Source of the DNA: Enterobacteriaceae bacterium 89
GTDB taxonomy: Bacteria; Pseudomonadota; Gammaproteobacteria; Enterobacterales; Enterobacteriaceae
Length of the DNA: 64,000 nt
Assembly: GCA_014156375.1 (NCBI GenBank)
Contig: RQJH01000001.1
Coordinates: 248,001 to 312,000, forward strand
Direction: 5' to 3'
A program made the position numbers and the translations under genes. Below are positions 1 through 9,397 of the stretch, piece after piece. Each line of letters begins with the position of its first letter. The stretch's first letter is position 1. The notes below the pieces were generated by a model. The model worked only from the letters and a program-made list of their open reading frames with translations, was not told the DNA's origin and did no database searches.

Positions 1-301
1 CGAACTCGAAGGCGATGTGTTTGCGAGCAACGTGTTCTCCGAAGTGACCGGTCGCTTTGACATGATCATTTCCAACCCGCCTTTCCATGATGGCCTGCAA
101 ACCAGTCTGGAAGCCGCACAGCAGCTGATCCGCGGTGCCGTACGCCACCTGAACAGCGGCGGTGAGCTGCGGATCGTGGCCAACGCCTTCCTGCCTTATC
201 CGAAAGTGCTGGATGAAACCTTTGGCTTCCACGAAGTCATTGCCCAAACCGGTCGCTTTAAGGTCTACCGTACGGTAATGACCCGCCAGGCGAAGAAGTA
301 A
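1..301 (+). CDS. rsmC: RsmC, 16S rRNA m2G1207 methyltransferase (3' part only)
   Basis: This is the C-terminal part of the SAM-dependent enzyme that methylates G1207 of 16S rRNA in the 30S subunit. The reading frame is open at the left edge (codons start at base 2), so about 99 residues are present. The catalytic NPPF motif, followed by HDG, is visible at about residues 25-31 of the fragment, as in N2-guanine methyltransferases. The rest matches the E. coli RsmC C-terminus closely, ending TRQAKK. The order rsmC then leu tRNAs is the same as in E. coli. Only the 5' truncation by the window limits the call. Confidence 0.97.
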   Translation, partial: ELEGDVFASNVFSEVTGRFDMIISNPPFHDGLQTSLEAAQQLIRGAVRHLNSGGELRIVANAFLPYPKVLDETFGFHEVIAQTGRFKVYRTVMTRQAKK

Positions 302-309
302 TCCCTCCG

Positions 310-333
310 GCCCGGAGCCTTCTGACTCCGGGC
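310..333 (+). terminator. Hairpin downstream of rsmC
   Basis: GCCCGGAG (310-317) pairs perfectly with CTCCGGGC (326-333) nine bases after the rsmC stop. There is no good T-run, so it is either a weak terminator or an mRNA-stabilising hairpin. Confidence 0.5.
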
Positions 334-397
334 AAGCGCGCTACCGCTGACAAACGCCCATTTTTGCGACAGTTAAAGAAGTAAGTACAATTAACAG

Positions 398-425
398 TTG
401 ACGAAAACCGGAAAACCACTAGAAT
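398..425 (+). promoter_or_regulatory. Sigma-70 promoter of the tRNA-Leu operon
   Basis: TTGACG (398-403), a 16-bp spacer and TAGAAT (420-425), followed by a GC-rich discriminator (GCGCCTCC). The short spacer and GC-rich discriminator are typical of stringently controlled stable-RNA promoters. The first tRNA begins about 40 bp downstream. Confidence 0.85.
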
Positions 426-466
426 GCGCCTCCGTAGTAGCGATTCTTTTCAGGAATCGATGGTAT

Positions 467-552
467 GCGAAGGTGGCGGAATTGGTAGACGCGCTAGCTT
501 CAGGTGTTAGTGTCCTTAGGATGTGGGGGTTCGAGTCCCCCCCCTCGCACCA
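467..552 (+). tRNA. leuQ: tRNA-Leu(CAG), copy 1
   Basis: An 86-nt type II tRNA with encoded CCA. The anticodon loop carries CAG at positions 35-37 of the gene, and the T arm is GGGGGTTCGAGTCCCCC. Its variable arm (GTCCTTAGGAT) is one base shorter than that of copy 2. It is identical to copy 3. The symbol follows the E. coli leuQPV array; which paralogue corresponds to which cannot be told from sequence alone. Confidence 0.97.
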
Positions 553-580
553 TATACTACGAAGATATTGCTCACACTGG

Positions 581-667
581 GCGACGGTGGCGGAATTGGT
601 AGACGCGCTAGCTTCAGGTGTTAGTGTCCTTACGGACGTGGGGGTTCAAGTCCCCCCCCTCGCACCA
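581..667 (+). tRNA. leuP: tRNA-Leu(CAG), copy 2 (variant)
   Basis: An 87-nt tRNA-Leu(CAG) with encoded CCA and the E. coli-type variable arm (GTCCTTACGGAC). It differs from the flanking copies in the acceptor stem (GCGACGG instead of GCGAAGG, base 5), the variable arm and the T loop (TTCAAGT instead of TTCGAGT). Base 5 opposes C68 and is a mismatch in all three copies. Confidence 0.97.
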
Positions 668-700
668 AAGAGGGCAATATCAAAAAAATAAGATGACTGT

Positions 701-786
701 GCGAAGGTGGCGGAATTGGTAGACGCGCTAGCTTCAGGTGTTAGTGTCCTTAGGATGTGGGGGTTCGAGTCCCCCCCCTCGCACCA
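701..786 (+). tRNA. leuV: tRNA-Leu(CAG), copy 3
   Basis: An 86-nt tRNA identical base for base to copy 1, with encoded CCA. It is separated from copy 2 by 33 bp and belongs to the same transcript. Confidence 0.97.
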
Positions 787-808
787 ATTATCTTATTCAC
801 TTCTGGTT

Positions 809-1048
809 TTATCCCATCAGTTTCAAATTCATCATCATCAGTATCATCCCGCTAATCAGTGCAATTGCCGATGGCAGTAACACGAAATGACGCCATTGCT
901 GGTGCCAGATCATCGTCGATGTCAGCAGCAAGCCCAGCACCACCAGGCCTTTCCAGGTTTCTGCCGATAGCCCGACAAACCCCAATGCCGTCAACACCAC
1001 GCCCGGGATCAGTACGCCCCATCCACTGCCTAACGCCCGCTGCAACAT
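809..1048 (-). CDS. yjjZ: YjjZ-like DUF1435 membrane protein
   Basis: A small hydrophobic protein of 79 residues that begins MLQRALGSGWG, the conserved start of the DUF1435 family, and has two to three membrane segments separated by a short HQQWRH loop. I chose the ATG at 1048 because it aligns with the E. coli YjjZ start; the frame continues 13 codons upstream without homology. The function is unknown. A Fur box lies 19-37 bp upstream, so expression is probably iron-repressed, in keeping with its position near fhuF. Confidence 0.85.
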   Translation of the reverse strand: MLQRALGSGWGVLIPGVVLTALGFVGLSAETWKGLVVLGLLLTSTMIWHQQWRHFVLLPSAIALISGMILMMMNLKLMG

Positions 1049-1066
1049 GATTTCAACTCTCAAATC

Positions 1067-1085
1067 GATAATGATAACCAATATC
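1067..1085 (-). promoter_or_regulatory. Fur box upstream of yjjZ
   Basis: GATAATGATAACCAATATC matches the 19-bp Fur consensus GATAATGATAATCATTATC at 17 of 19 positions. It sits immediately upstream of the yjjZ start on the minus strand, placed to repress yjjZ when iron is plentiful. Confidence 0.85.
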
Positions 1086-1300
1086 ATATGATAATTTTTA
1101 TCATTTGTCAGCGAGCGCAGAAAAGCCTGTCGTTCTTTACCTTCGTCCGGGTGACACTCCCGGGAGAAGGTGATAAATTGTGCGAAAAATCCGAATTGAT
1201 GAGTATTACTGATAATTTCACGCGACTCGTTCCCGCGTCGATTTTGTCATTCCCGATCGGAATTCATCTATATTCTCATAATAAATAACGACTTCCTGAC

Positions 1301-2365
1301 ATGACATCACAATCCTGGCGTTCATTACGTATTAAAAAATATCAATTTTCCCTGCGTCTGTTTTTATTTTTGAATTTAACGTCCTCTATTTTTTCTATGC
1401 TCAGCCCGGTATACCACGTGGCGGCGATAACGCTGCCTCTGGTGATCATTACGCTGGGCAGTGCTGGCCTGCTGCTGGGCCACTGGACCTGGCGCGAAAA
1501 GAAAATCAATATTCCGGTTATCTCCATACTATTTGGCTGCTTATGGGCGTGGCATGTCGCTATTAAATCGCCATTAATGCAGCAGCCCAATTTCAACTAT
1601 TTGGTTATCGCCCTTTTAAGCGTGCTTTTTGTGGGTGCGATCGCTTTTTCTAATAATATCATCGCATTTACCCTGCACTCATTCCCCGTGCTGGTCACCT
1701 GCCTCTGGCTCGGTGAGGGCGACCAATGGGTAAGAATGGTTTATTGTTTTGCTCTGCCAGTGATCGGCATTTCCATCCAAAGCGTGATCCAAAAGCGCAA
1801 CGATCGTTTTGCCCAGGGACTCATGGGCAAGCTGCTGGAAGAGCGCCAGACCCTGAATGACTTAAGCATGCTCGATCCTCTGACCGGCCTGTACAACCGC
1901 CGGGGTTTACAGAACAGACTCGATACTTTATTTGCCCTGGATACCGGCGACCACTTCGTGCTGCTGCTCGATATTGATTATTTCAAAGCCTATAACGACC
2001 ACTATGGCCATATGATGGGCGATCAGGCACTGATTCAGGTCTCCGCCGCCGTGCGTAACGCCGTGCGCTCAAGGGATATCGTCACCCGCTTTGGTGGCGA
2101 AGAGTTCATGGTGTTGCTGACCTCGACGACGCCAGATGCTGCCCTGCAGGCCGCAGAACGAATTCGCCAGCGCGTCTACGATCTGAAAATCCCTCATATG
2201 TTCAACCAGAACGTCGCTACGAATGTCACCGTGAGTATCGGGCTCGCTCCGCTCTCTGACGACGATATTGAAGCTGCACTGGAACAGGCCGATAAAGCGC
2301 TGTACGAGGCCAAGCATCTGGGTCGCAACAACATTTTGACCAGCGAATCACTGCAACCCTCCTGA
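1301..2365 (+). CDS. Membrane-anchored diguanylate cyclase (GGDEF)
   Basis: Makes cyclic di-GMP from two GTP at the inner membrane. Residues 1-165 contain about five to six hydrophobic segments (for example around 20-55, 70-90, 98-120, 125-160), followed by a short linker helix and a C-terminal GGDEF domain (about 185-350). The active-site loop is GGEEF at 265-269. The inhibitory I-site RxxD (R256 to D259) lies five residues before it, so product feedback should be intact. No sensory domain that I can name is visible in the membrane part. It lies between yjjZ and fhuF, where E. coli K-12 has no such gene, so it is an accessory insertion in the backbone. Confidence 0.9.
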   Translation: MTSQSWRSLRIKKYQFSLRLFLFLNLTSSIFSMLSPVYHVAAITLPLVIITLGSAGLLLGHWTWREKKINIPVISILFGCLWAWHVAIKSPLMQQPNFNYLVIALLSVLFVGAIAFSNNIIAFTLHSFPVLVTCLWLGEGDQWVRMVYCFALPVIGISIQSVIQKRNDRFAQGLMGKLLEERQTLNDLSMLDPLTGLYNRRGLQNRLDTLFALDTGDHFVLLLDIDYFKAYNDHYGHMMGDQALIQVSAAVRNAVRSRDIVTRFGGEEFMVLLTSTTPDAALQAAERIRQRVYDLKIPHMFNQNVATNVTVSIGLAPLSDDDIEAALEQADKALYEAKHLGRNNILTSESLQPS

Positions 2366-2416
2366 TTCTGCGCCGATCGGTATTAAAAAGGGTTGCGATT
2401 GCTGAAGTCTATAGCT

Positions 2417-2435
2417 AGGATTGGCAATCATTATC
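2417..2435 (+). promoter_or_regulatory. Fur box upstream of fhuF
   Basis: AGGATTGGCAATCATTATC carries an intact right half (AATCATTATC) and a degenerate left half of the Fur consensus, about 13 of 19 matches. It lies 27 bp before the fhuF start. The fhuF gene is Fur-regulated in E. coli, which supports the assignment. Confidence 0.65.
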
Positions 2436-2461
2436 ATTTAGATTTGTATCCAAATTCAGCT

Positions 2462-3250
2462 ATGGCTTATCGCTTCATTCCTCTTACAGAAGATGTTATC
2501 TGGCGCGCTCCGCTCTTTGAGCCGGTGCCGACGCTGGCAATGTCGCTGCGGGAGAAGATCACGGAGCACCGCCCTCACCTGCTGGATTTCATGCGCTATA
2601 GCGAGACTGCGCCAGTAAAAGCGATGACGCTCGCCCAATGGAGCCGTTCGGCTGAACTGACCACCCTGCGCGCGCTGTATTCCGACCATATCTACCGTAA
2701 CCATCCCAGCCAGACGCGTGAGAACAAGCCGCTGCTGTCACTTTGGGCTCAGTGGTACATCGGTTTGCAGGTTCCTTCGCTTATGCTGGCGCTGCTGACT
2801 GAAACGCGGGCGCTGGATCTCTCCCCTGAACATTTCCACGTTGAATTTCATGAGTCAGGACGTGCCACCTGTTTCTGGGTTGATGTTCATCAGGACGATG
2901 ACCTGACTCAGCAATCGCCAGAGCTGCGCATGGAGCGGCTAATCACCCAGGCGGTGATGCCCGTCGTAGACGTTCTGGAAGCGACAGGAGAGATCAACAG
3001 CAAGCTTATCTGGAGCAATACCGGCTATCTGATTAACTGGTATCTCGGTGAAATGAAGGCCCTGCTCGGCGATGAACTGGTTGAAGGCCTGCGCCAGCAT
3101 CTTTTCTTCTCAAAGCAGCTTGCTGACGGGCGGGATAACCCACTATGGAGAACTGTGGTGATGCGTGACGGCCTGCTGGTTCGTCGCACCTGCTGCCAGC
3201 GCTACAAGCTGCCGGATGTGCAACAGTGCGGCGACTGCACGCTCAAATAA
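2462..3250 (+). CDS. fhuF: FhuF, siderophore-iron reductase
   Basis: A cytoplasmic [2Fe-2S] protein that reduces ferric iron from hydroxamate siderophores such as ferrichrome and ferrioxamine B. It has 262 residues, the same as E. coli FhuF. The cluster ligands are visible at the C-terminus as CC (244-245), then C256 and C259 in the motif CGDC. I chose ATG 2462 (MAYRF) because it matches the E. coli N-terminus; the frame extends 23 codons upstream over the Fur box. The gene ends at a strong bidirectional terminator. Confidence 0.97.
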   Translation: MAYRFIPLTEDVIWRAPLFEPVPTLAMSLREKITEHRPHLLDFMRYSETAPVKAMTLAQWSRSAELTTLRALYSDHIYRNHPSQTRENKPLLSLWAQWYIGLQVPSLMLALLTETRALDLSPEHFHVEFHESGRATCFWVDVHQDDDLTQQSPELRMERLITQAVMPVVDVLEATGEINSKLIWSNTGYLINWYLGEMKALLGDELVEGLRQHLFFSKQLADGRDNPLWRTVVMRDGLLVRRTCCQRYKLPDVQQCGDCTLK

Positions 3251-3262
3251 ATCGCTTCCAAT

Positions 3263-3300
3263 AAAAAAGACCCGGTCGCAGTGCTTCCGGGTCTTTTTTT
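3263..3300. terminator. Bidirectional terminator between fhuF and the PTS gene
   Basis: AAAAAAGACCCGG (3263-3275) pairs with CCGGGTCTTTTTT (from 3287), giving a stem flanked by an A-run on the left and a T-run on the right. It lies between two convergent genes and can serve both. Confidence 0.9.
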
Positions 3301-3310
3301 ATCTCAATGA

Positions 3311-4654
3311 TTACGCAGCCTGCCCGGCTTCTTCTGCTGCACGCTGAGCCTCTTCGGCTTCCTGCTCCAGCAGTTGTTTCTCATACACTTTGAAGAACGG
3401 GTAGTAGATGATGGCCGATACGCAGGCCAGCAGCACGACCAGGATCACCGCGCGGAAATCCCATCCCAGTGCCCATGCAGCCCCAACCGGAGCAGGTGCA
3501 GTCCACGGAACGACCGAGATCACCCGACCAATCAGATCCAGCTTCATTGCCGCCCAGGCGAGCGTTGCGTTCACCATTGGAGCCAGCAGGAATGGAATGA
3601 AGAACACCGGGTTCATTACGATTGGGGTACCAAAAATCACCGGTTCGTTGATATTGAAGATGCTTGGCACTACGCCTAATCGGCCGATGGAGCGCAGGTG
3701 TGCAGAGCGGCTACGCAGATAGCAGAACACCAGACCCATAGTGGCACCCGACCCACCGATCACGATGAAGAAGGTCCAGAACGCCTCCATAAAGATATGT
3801 GGCAGAGGGGCACTCTGAGCCAGCGCAGTCTGGTTCAGACCAAGGTTAGTCAGCCAGAACATCTGCAGCATGCCGGAAACGATAGCCGCACCGTGAATGC
3901 CTGCAAACCACAACAGATGACCAATCAGCACAGCCAGCAGAATAGCAGGCAGAGAATCCGCTGCTGAAACCAGAGGTTTAAACAGTGACATGATGGCCTG
4001 CGGGATCAGCATATCGAACTGGCTCTGAATGAACAGGCTCAGCGGATACAGCGTTAACACAACGACTAACACCGGGATCAGCAGGTCGAAGGAGTTTTTG
4101 ATCATCGGAGGCACCTGATCGGGCAGGCGAATACCGATGTTGCGCACTCTCAGGAAACGCATCATTTCCACGCAGTACAGCGCGACGAGGATAGCAGTGA
4201 AGATCCCGGTTCCTCCAAGGCTATGCACCGGGAGCGTACCGTCGGTTTTTGGTGCTGCCACCAGCAGGAAAGCCATGATCGACAGCATCGCGCACATAAA
4301 CGGATCGATACCGACATTTTTCTCGTAGTGCTTACCAAGGTTATAAGCAATAGCAGCACAGATGTAGATGGACATAATGCCCATCGTCATGTCGAACGGT
4401 GTCAGAATGCGACCTTCAAACTCTTTTGCCATATCCAGCCACGCGCGGGCAAAGCCCCAGGTGGTATCCGGTGAAAACGGCGGGTAGGCAAACACCAGCA
4501 GGAACGAGCCGACAATCATGAATGGCATAGCGGAAATGAAGCCATCACGGATAGCCATGACGTGTCGCTGAGAGGAAATACGCCCGGCAACCGGACTGAC
4601 GTAGTTTTCTACAAATCGGAATATCAAATTAAACGCGGCATGGTTAGCAGACAT
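3311..4654 (-). CDS. PTS sugar permease EIIC, lactose/cellobiose family (orphan)
   Basis: The membrane channel subunit of a phosphotransferase sugar importer, 447 residues with about ten hydrophobic segments. The family signature region is recognisable around INEPVIFGTPIVMNP (about residues 335-350). The C-terminus ends in a charged, Ala/Glu-rich helix (LLEQEAEEAQRAAEEAG) that could be a coiled coil. I chose ATG 4654 because it has a GGAGAG ribosome site; the frame runs 21 codons upstream without homology. No EIIA, EIIB or glycosidase gene is nearby, so it must borrow phosphoryl-donor subunits encoded elsewhere. The sugar is unknown; a beta-glucoside or chitobiose-like substrate is the family's usual range. 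Confidence 0.88.
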   Translation of the reverse strand: MSANHAAFNLIFRFVENYVSPVAGRISSQRHVMAIRDGFISAMPFMIVGSFLLVFAYPPFSPDTTWGFARAWLDMAKEFEGRILTPFDMTMGIMSIYICAAIAYNLGKHYEKNVGIDPFMCAMLSIMAFLLVAAPKTDGTLPVHSLGGTGIFTAILVALYCVEMMRFLRVRNIGIRLPDQVPPMIKNSFDLLIPVLVVVLTLYPLSLFIQSQFDMLIPQAIMSLFKPLVSAADSLPAILLAVLIGHLLWFAGIHGAAIVSGMLQMFWLTNLGLNQTALAQSAPLPHIFMEAFWTFFIVIGGSGATMGLVFCYLRSRSAHLRSIGRLGVVPSIFNINEPVIFGTPIVMNPVFFIPFLLAPMVNATLAWAAMKLDLIGRVISVVPWTAPAPVGAAWALGWDFRAVILVVLLACVSAIIYYPFFKVYEKQLLEQEAEEAQRAAEEAGQAA

Positions 4655-4854
4655 AGCAGCTCTCCTGACAGGCTGTAGAGGTAAGCGCAACGACGGTAAG
4701 TATGCCGTGATGCACACAATTGAACTGTGAGTTCACTACCACGTCGGGAGGATGGCCCGATGCACAGCTTCTTAACTGAGGTTTCATACACGGCTCTTAT
4801 TTTTTTGGTGACAGAGGAAGTTACGCTCTCAGTATTAATCGTCTGAACTGCGTT

Positions 4855-4883
4855 CTGCAACCGGTTACTGTAACCGGTTGCAG
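4855..4883. promoter_or_regulatory. 29-bp perfect palindrome: overlapping LacI/GalR-type operators
   Basis: Two 14-base arms (CTGCAACCGGTTAC and its reverse complement) flank one central T. Each arm contains ACCGGT, the CG-centred core of LacI/GalR-family operators such as AscG's TGAAACCGGTTTCA, so it reads as two overlapping operators about 15 bp apart. It lies in the 339-bp gap between the divergent PTS EIIC and YbaK-like genes. A second smaller dyad, TGAACT-GTG-AGTTCA, lies at 4721-4735. No LacI-type regulator is encoded in the window. Confidence 0.55.
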
Positions 4884-4993
4884 TGAATGTGAAGAGGATC
4901 GAGAAATCACTGAAATGAAGGGATTACCCATACTCTTATTTACAGCCTGAGACGCGTATGACAGATTGATTTCGTCAATGTCAGGAGAAAACC

Positions 4994-5452
4994 ATGAGTC
5001 TGGAATCCGTACGACAATTTTTCGCCGATTGTGCCCCCGATATCGAAATAATAGAGCTGAATCAGAGTACTGCAACCGTAGCCCTTGCTGCAGCCGCCCA
5101 CCACGTCCACCCAGGACAAATCGCCAAAACGCTGTCACTGAAAGTGAAAGATGAAGTTGTGCTGGTGGTTGCCAGGGGCGACGCCCGACTGGATAACAAA
5201 AAGCTAAAATCAGCCTTCGGAGCCAAAGCTCGCATGCTCAGCAGCGATGAAGTTGTCACCTGGACCGGGCATCCCGTTGGCGGCGTATGTCCTTTCGGGC
5301 TTGAAAACCCGCTGACCGTGTATTGCGACATCTCTCTGAAAGAGTACCAGGAAGTGCTGCCCGCTGCGGGAGCCACGCACAGTGCAGTCCGTCTCTCCCC
5401 GCAGCGTTTAGCTGACCTGACCGGCGCTATCTGGATTGACGTCTGTCTGTAA
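4994..5452 (+). CDS. YbaK/EbsC-family aminoacyl-tRNA deacylase
   Basis: A 152-residue single-domain protein of the INS/YbaK superfamily. Its members hydrolyse mischarged aminoacyl-tRNAs (Cys-, Ala- or Ser-tRNA) in trans and so improve translation accuracy. The characteristic GG-V-CPFG segment (about residues 95-101) forms the substrate loop of the family, and the LKSAFGAKA stretch carries the usual basic residues. It is more like free-standing ProXp-type proteins than E. coli YbaK itself. The start ATG follows a good AGGAG site. It is divergent from the PTS gene; no functional link is apparent. Confidence 0.85.
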   Translation: MSLESVRQFFADCAPDIEIIELNQSTATVALAAAAHHVHPGQIAKTLSLKVKDEVVLVVARGDARLDNKKLKSAFGAKARMLSSDEVVTWTGHPVGGVCPFGLENPLTVYCDISLKEYQEVLPAAGATHSAVRLSPQRLADLTGAIWIDVCL

Positions 5453-5461
5453 TATTGTGGT

Positions 5462-6115
5462 CTATCTGAGACCTGCTTCCGGTTGAAAGCGCAGAATATC
5501 TGCGGCACAAAGTAGGCCGGAATCAGTGCTGACCCTCAATTTATTCATCACGTTAAACTTATGAGTGCGAATCGTCTTTGCCGTGCGCTCCATATGTAGC
5601 GCTATTTCTGAAATTGAATGCCCTTTGCTCATATAGTCGAGAATAACTCGTTCAGTCGGGCTCAGCTCAAAACTCTGCGAAGGTTTCTGCACAGATAATA
5701 ATGACTCAGGCAAACCATTGTGACTTAACAATACCTGAATTTGTGCTTTCAGTTTTCTCACCGGCGTTGATTTGCAGAGTACCGCATTGAGCGGTACAGC
5801 TGAAAGATGTTGAATCAATGCTGCCTGACGATCGTCTTCCGCCAGCAATACCCGTAAGGCTCTGGAATGAGTCTTAAACAGATGGGTAAAAAAGGACATA
5901 CATTCCTGTCGTGAATATCTATTTTCCGCCACAGCGTATATAACGACATCATATTGAGGATGGACAACCTGCTCAAACCACTGCTGGCTATTTTTATACG
6001 CAGATATCTGGCAAGAGATGCCCGTAGAATGTCGGAACAATTGCCGCAGGCCAATCTCTGTCATCGCACAGTTATCTACGATAGCGACATGTCTGCCTGA
6101 GCTACGTTTTTCCAT
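5462..6115 (-). CDS. bglJ: BglJ, LuxR-type transcription activator
   Basis: A partner of RcsB; the BglJ-RcsB heterodimer activates the bgl operon and other H-NS-silenced genes in E. coli. The C-terminal helix-turn-helix (about residues 145-205) has the LuxR pattern LSPTERVILDYMSKGHSISEIA and then KTIRTHKFNVMNKLRV, both close to E. coli BglJ. The N-terminal half is receiver-like without an obvious phospho-acceptor. It is 217 residues from ATG 6115. Its 5' end overlaps the end of yjjQ by 40 bp, so the two form one operon, as in E. coli. Confidence 0.92.
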   Translation of the reverse strand: MEKRSSGRHVAIVDNCAMTEIGLRQLFRHSTGISCQISAYKNSQQWFEQVVHPQYDVVIYAVAENRYSRQECMSFFTHLFKTHSRALRVLLAEDDRQAALIQHLSAVPLNAVLCKSTPVRKLKAQIQVLLSHNGLPESLLSVQKPSQSFELSPTERVILDYMSKGHSISEIALHMERTAKTIRTHKFNVMNKLRVSTDSGLLCAADILRFQPEAGLR

Positions 6116-6798
6116 TGTGTGGACTCTCCCCATGTCGGAAGGAGGTTAAGCTCCTTCATCCCTTGTGCGCTGTTTATCCAGGCGTACATTTCCGCATTCC
6201 CACGCAGTGCCAGACGACGCATTGCGCTGTTTTTCTGAGCGCTGATTGTTTTATTACTTTTTCGCAGCAGCATCGCGATTTGATTCACTCCCCAGCCTTT
6301 CGCCAGCAGCCGCAGCACCTGACGCTCGGAGAGGGTCAACGAGACTTTTGCTGCCAGGGTGGGAGCTGGAATATAAGCTTCCGGGGAGATGAGTGCAGCG
6401 CTCAGGTTTCCGGCTTGTTTGCCACGCTCCTGAATGGCACGTATCAGGCAGGGAATGGGCTCCGCATCGGAAAGTAAGGTACTTTCTGGACGCAGCAAGT
6501 ACTCAATAGCCAGCGGGTAATCCGCCTCATTGACCATAAATACCCAGTGTATTTCCTGATATCTGACCATGAGTGAATAATAATGTTCACACTGCCTTCT
6601 CTTGGAAGACGGAGGCCCTTCAAGATCGACCAATACCAGATTCGCTTTGCGAAGATGTAATAGCGTTAATTCTTCAATTTGTTGATGAGCACTCACCTCA
6701 TACTCCGGAAAGTGATCTTTCATAATGGTCAGCAACCCCGACTGTACAACCGGCAGCCGACTGACGATCAGTCCATATTTTTTCAATGTAGCAAACAT
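6076..6798 (-). CDS. yjjQ: YjjQ, LuxR-type transcription regulator
   Basis: A 240-residue regulator, first gene of the yjjQ-bglJ operon. The C-terminal LuxR helix-turn-helix (about 150-210) shows LSERQVLRLLAKGWGVNQIA and KTISAQKNSAMRRL. In E. coli YjjQ represses motility and curli/flagellar genes, and the operon is silenced by H-NS and relieved by LeuO. The same control is likely here because the upstream region is strongly AT-rich. Confidence 0.9.
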   Translation of the reverse strand: MFATLKKYGLIVSRLPVVQSGLLTIMKDHFPEYEVSAHQQIEELTLLHLRKANLVLVDLEGPPSSKRRQCEHYYSLMVRYQEIHWVFMVNEADYPLAIEYLLRPESTLLSDAEPIPCLIRAIQERGKQAGNLSAALISPEAYIPAPTLAAKVSLTLSERQVLRLLAKGWGVNQIAMLLRKSNKTISAQKNSAMRRLALRGNAEMYAWINSAQGMKELNLLPTWGESTQWKNVAQADMSLS

Positions 6799-7039
6799 AA
6801 CCTCTCCCTTGCGGATTACAGAATCATTTACACAAATAATTTATGAAACCAAATTATTCATACAATCAATTATTCTGAGAATCATTCCCTTTGATACTGC
6901 GCTTGTAATAATAAAGCGATAATGAGCAATCAGACATGAATTACTTTTTCGCACATTAGCACATCAAAAATAAACACACCAACGGATATTCCATTAATGA
7001 TTTTTATATATAAAATAAAAACATATGTTCGCGACCAGT
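6799..7039. promoter_or_regulatory. AT-rich yjjQ-bglJ upstream region
   Basis: A 241-bp gap between the convergent-ended pobR and yjjQ that is markedly richer in A and T than its surroundings (long A/T runs at about 6830-6875 and 7000-7045). It holds the yjjQ promoter and is the expected H-NS/LeuO target by analogy with E. coli. I see no gene in it. Confidence 0.5.
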
Positions 7040-7912
7040 TTATTTTATTTTCATTTCCTCCCTGAATGATTTAGGTGATTGATTGGCATAGCGTCTGAAA
7101 AAGCGAGAAAAATAAGTCGCATCAGAAAACCCCAAATAATCAGAGAGTTGAGAGACAGTCATGCTGGTGTATTGCAGGCTCCGCCTCGCCTCAAGCATCA
7201 GTCGTTGATGTAACACGTTCAGCGCACTGCAATTATAAAATTCGCGACATAAATAATTAAGATGCGTGACCGAAAAACCGGTCATTTGTGCGTAATCAGA
7301 CAATGGAAGATGTTCGCGATAGTGGCTTTCGACATGTCGGGCAAACTGGCGCATCACCGACCGTCGGCGCTCAGCCCGGTCTTCGGCCGGAGCCAGGCTT
7401 TGGCTTTTGCGGTTCAGCCATACCAGCAATGCGCTTAGCATCGCGTGAAGCATCAATTCACGCGCGTCATTATCCTGTTGATACTCATTGAGGATCGTAG
7501 AAAACAAAGCGTTAATATGCGGACGAGACTGTTTGACGGCGACACAGCGTGCCTCACCAAGCACGGCAAGCTGGCGACCAAACTCTGCTTCAAAGCGAGT
7601 GAACAGCGGCAGCGCAAGCGAAAGAACAAAGCCCTGAGTGCCGGGTGAAAAACGAAACCCGTGCACGCACAGCGAAGGCACCAGCTGAATACAGGCTTCG
7701 CGCATCACCGAAGTCTTTCCTTCAATCTCAATCTCCGCATGGCCTTTGTGCAGATAAAGGATCTGCACAAGTTCTGCATGCTGGTGAATATCGATGCGCC
7801 ACTCATACTGGCTGCTGCGCTGATGAATGGATTCGCAGTGCAGCAGCTCAGACGTCGGCCAGCCCATCTGCTCGCCGTAAAGCTTAAAAACCGGGATCGC
7901 GCTTTGCTTCAC
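7040..7912 (-). CDS. pobR: PobR-like AraC-family activator
   Basis: A regulator of 290 residues. The N-terminal cupin-type domain (about 1-165) would bind 4-hydroxybenzoate. The C-terminal AraC DNA-binding domain (about 190-288) contains two helix-turn-helices, the second ending in the family signature LGFSDATYFSRFFRRYANQSPKSFR. It lies 25 bp downstream of pobA on the same strand, so activator and target probably share a transcript. The assignment as PobR rests on that neighbourhood and on overall resemblance. Confidence 0.85.
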   Translation of the reverse strand: MKQSAIPVFKLYGEQMGWPTSELLHCESIHQRSSQYEWRIDIHQHAELVQILYLHKGHAEIEIEGKTSVMREACIQLVPSLCVHGFRFSPGTQGFVLSLALPLFTRFEAEFGRQLAVLGEARCVAVKQSRPHINALFSTILNEYQQDNDARELMLHAMLSALLVWLNRKSQSLAPAEDRAERRRSVMRQFARHVESHYREHLPLSDYAQMTGFSVTHLNYLCREFYNCSALNVLHQRLMLEARRSLQYTSMTVSQLSDYLGFSDATYFSRFFRRYANQSPKSFREEMKIK

Positions 7913-7937
7913 TCTGGTTGCTCTCCCTCATCACGGG

Positions 7938-9140
<1,203 letters not shown>

Positions 9141-9224
9141 TTAATTATTTGTTTGTTTTTTGTATCAATAAAGTATCTCTTTGCATTTTTGATAAGCAGA
9201 CGAGGAAATTGAAGGGGATAAACG

Positions 9225-9259
9225 GCGCAAAACTTGCACTTTTCAACGATCGTGCAAAA
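9225..9259. promoter_or_regulatory. Repeats in the pobA-yjjP intergenic region
   Basis: The octamers GCGCAAAA (9225-9232) and GTGCAAAA (9252-9259) form a direct repeat 27 bp apart. TTGCAC (9234-9239) and GTGCAA (9252-9257) also form an inverted repeat. They lie about 100-140 bp upstream of pobA, a plausible place for a PobR site. This is inferred from position only. Confidence 0.35.
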
Positions 9260-9397
9260 GTGTGGTGCAGCTCAAATTTTCTCCGCTATTTACTCTTTGC
9301 CACCGCGATTGTTGATCCAGCCGGGCCACAGCAGGCGCTGGCTTCAGGTACAACTAAGTTTTGAGCGTCTGATTTGGTGAGTGAACAACAGGTGGTT

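Noticed and set aside
398-691. Plus-strand open frame across two tRNA-Leu genes
   Set aside because: It reads through both tRNAs, has no ribosome site, and its repeats are just the tRNA sequences translated.
1088-1288. 66-codon frame upstream of the diguanylate cyclase
   Set aside because: It starts next to the Fur box with no ribosome site and shows no family resemblance.
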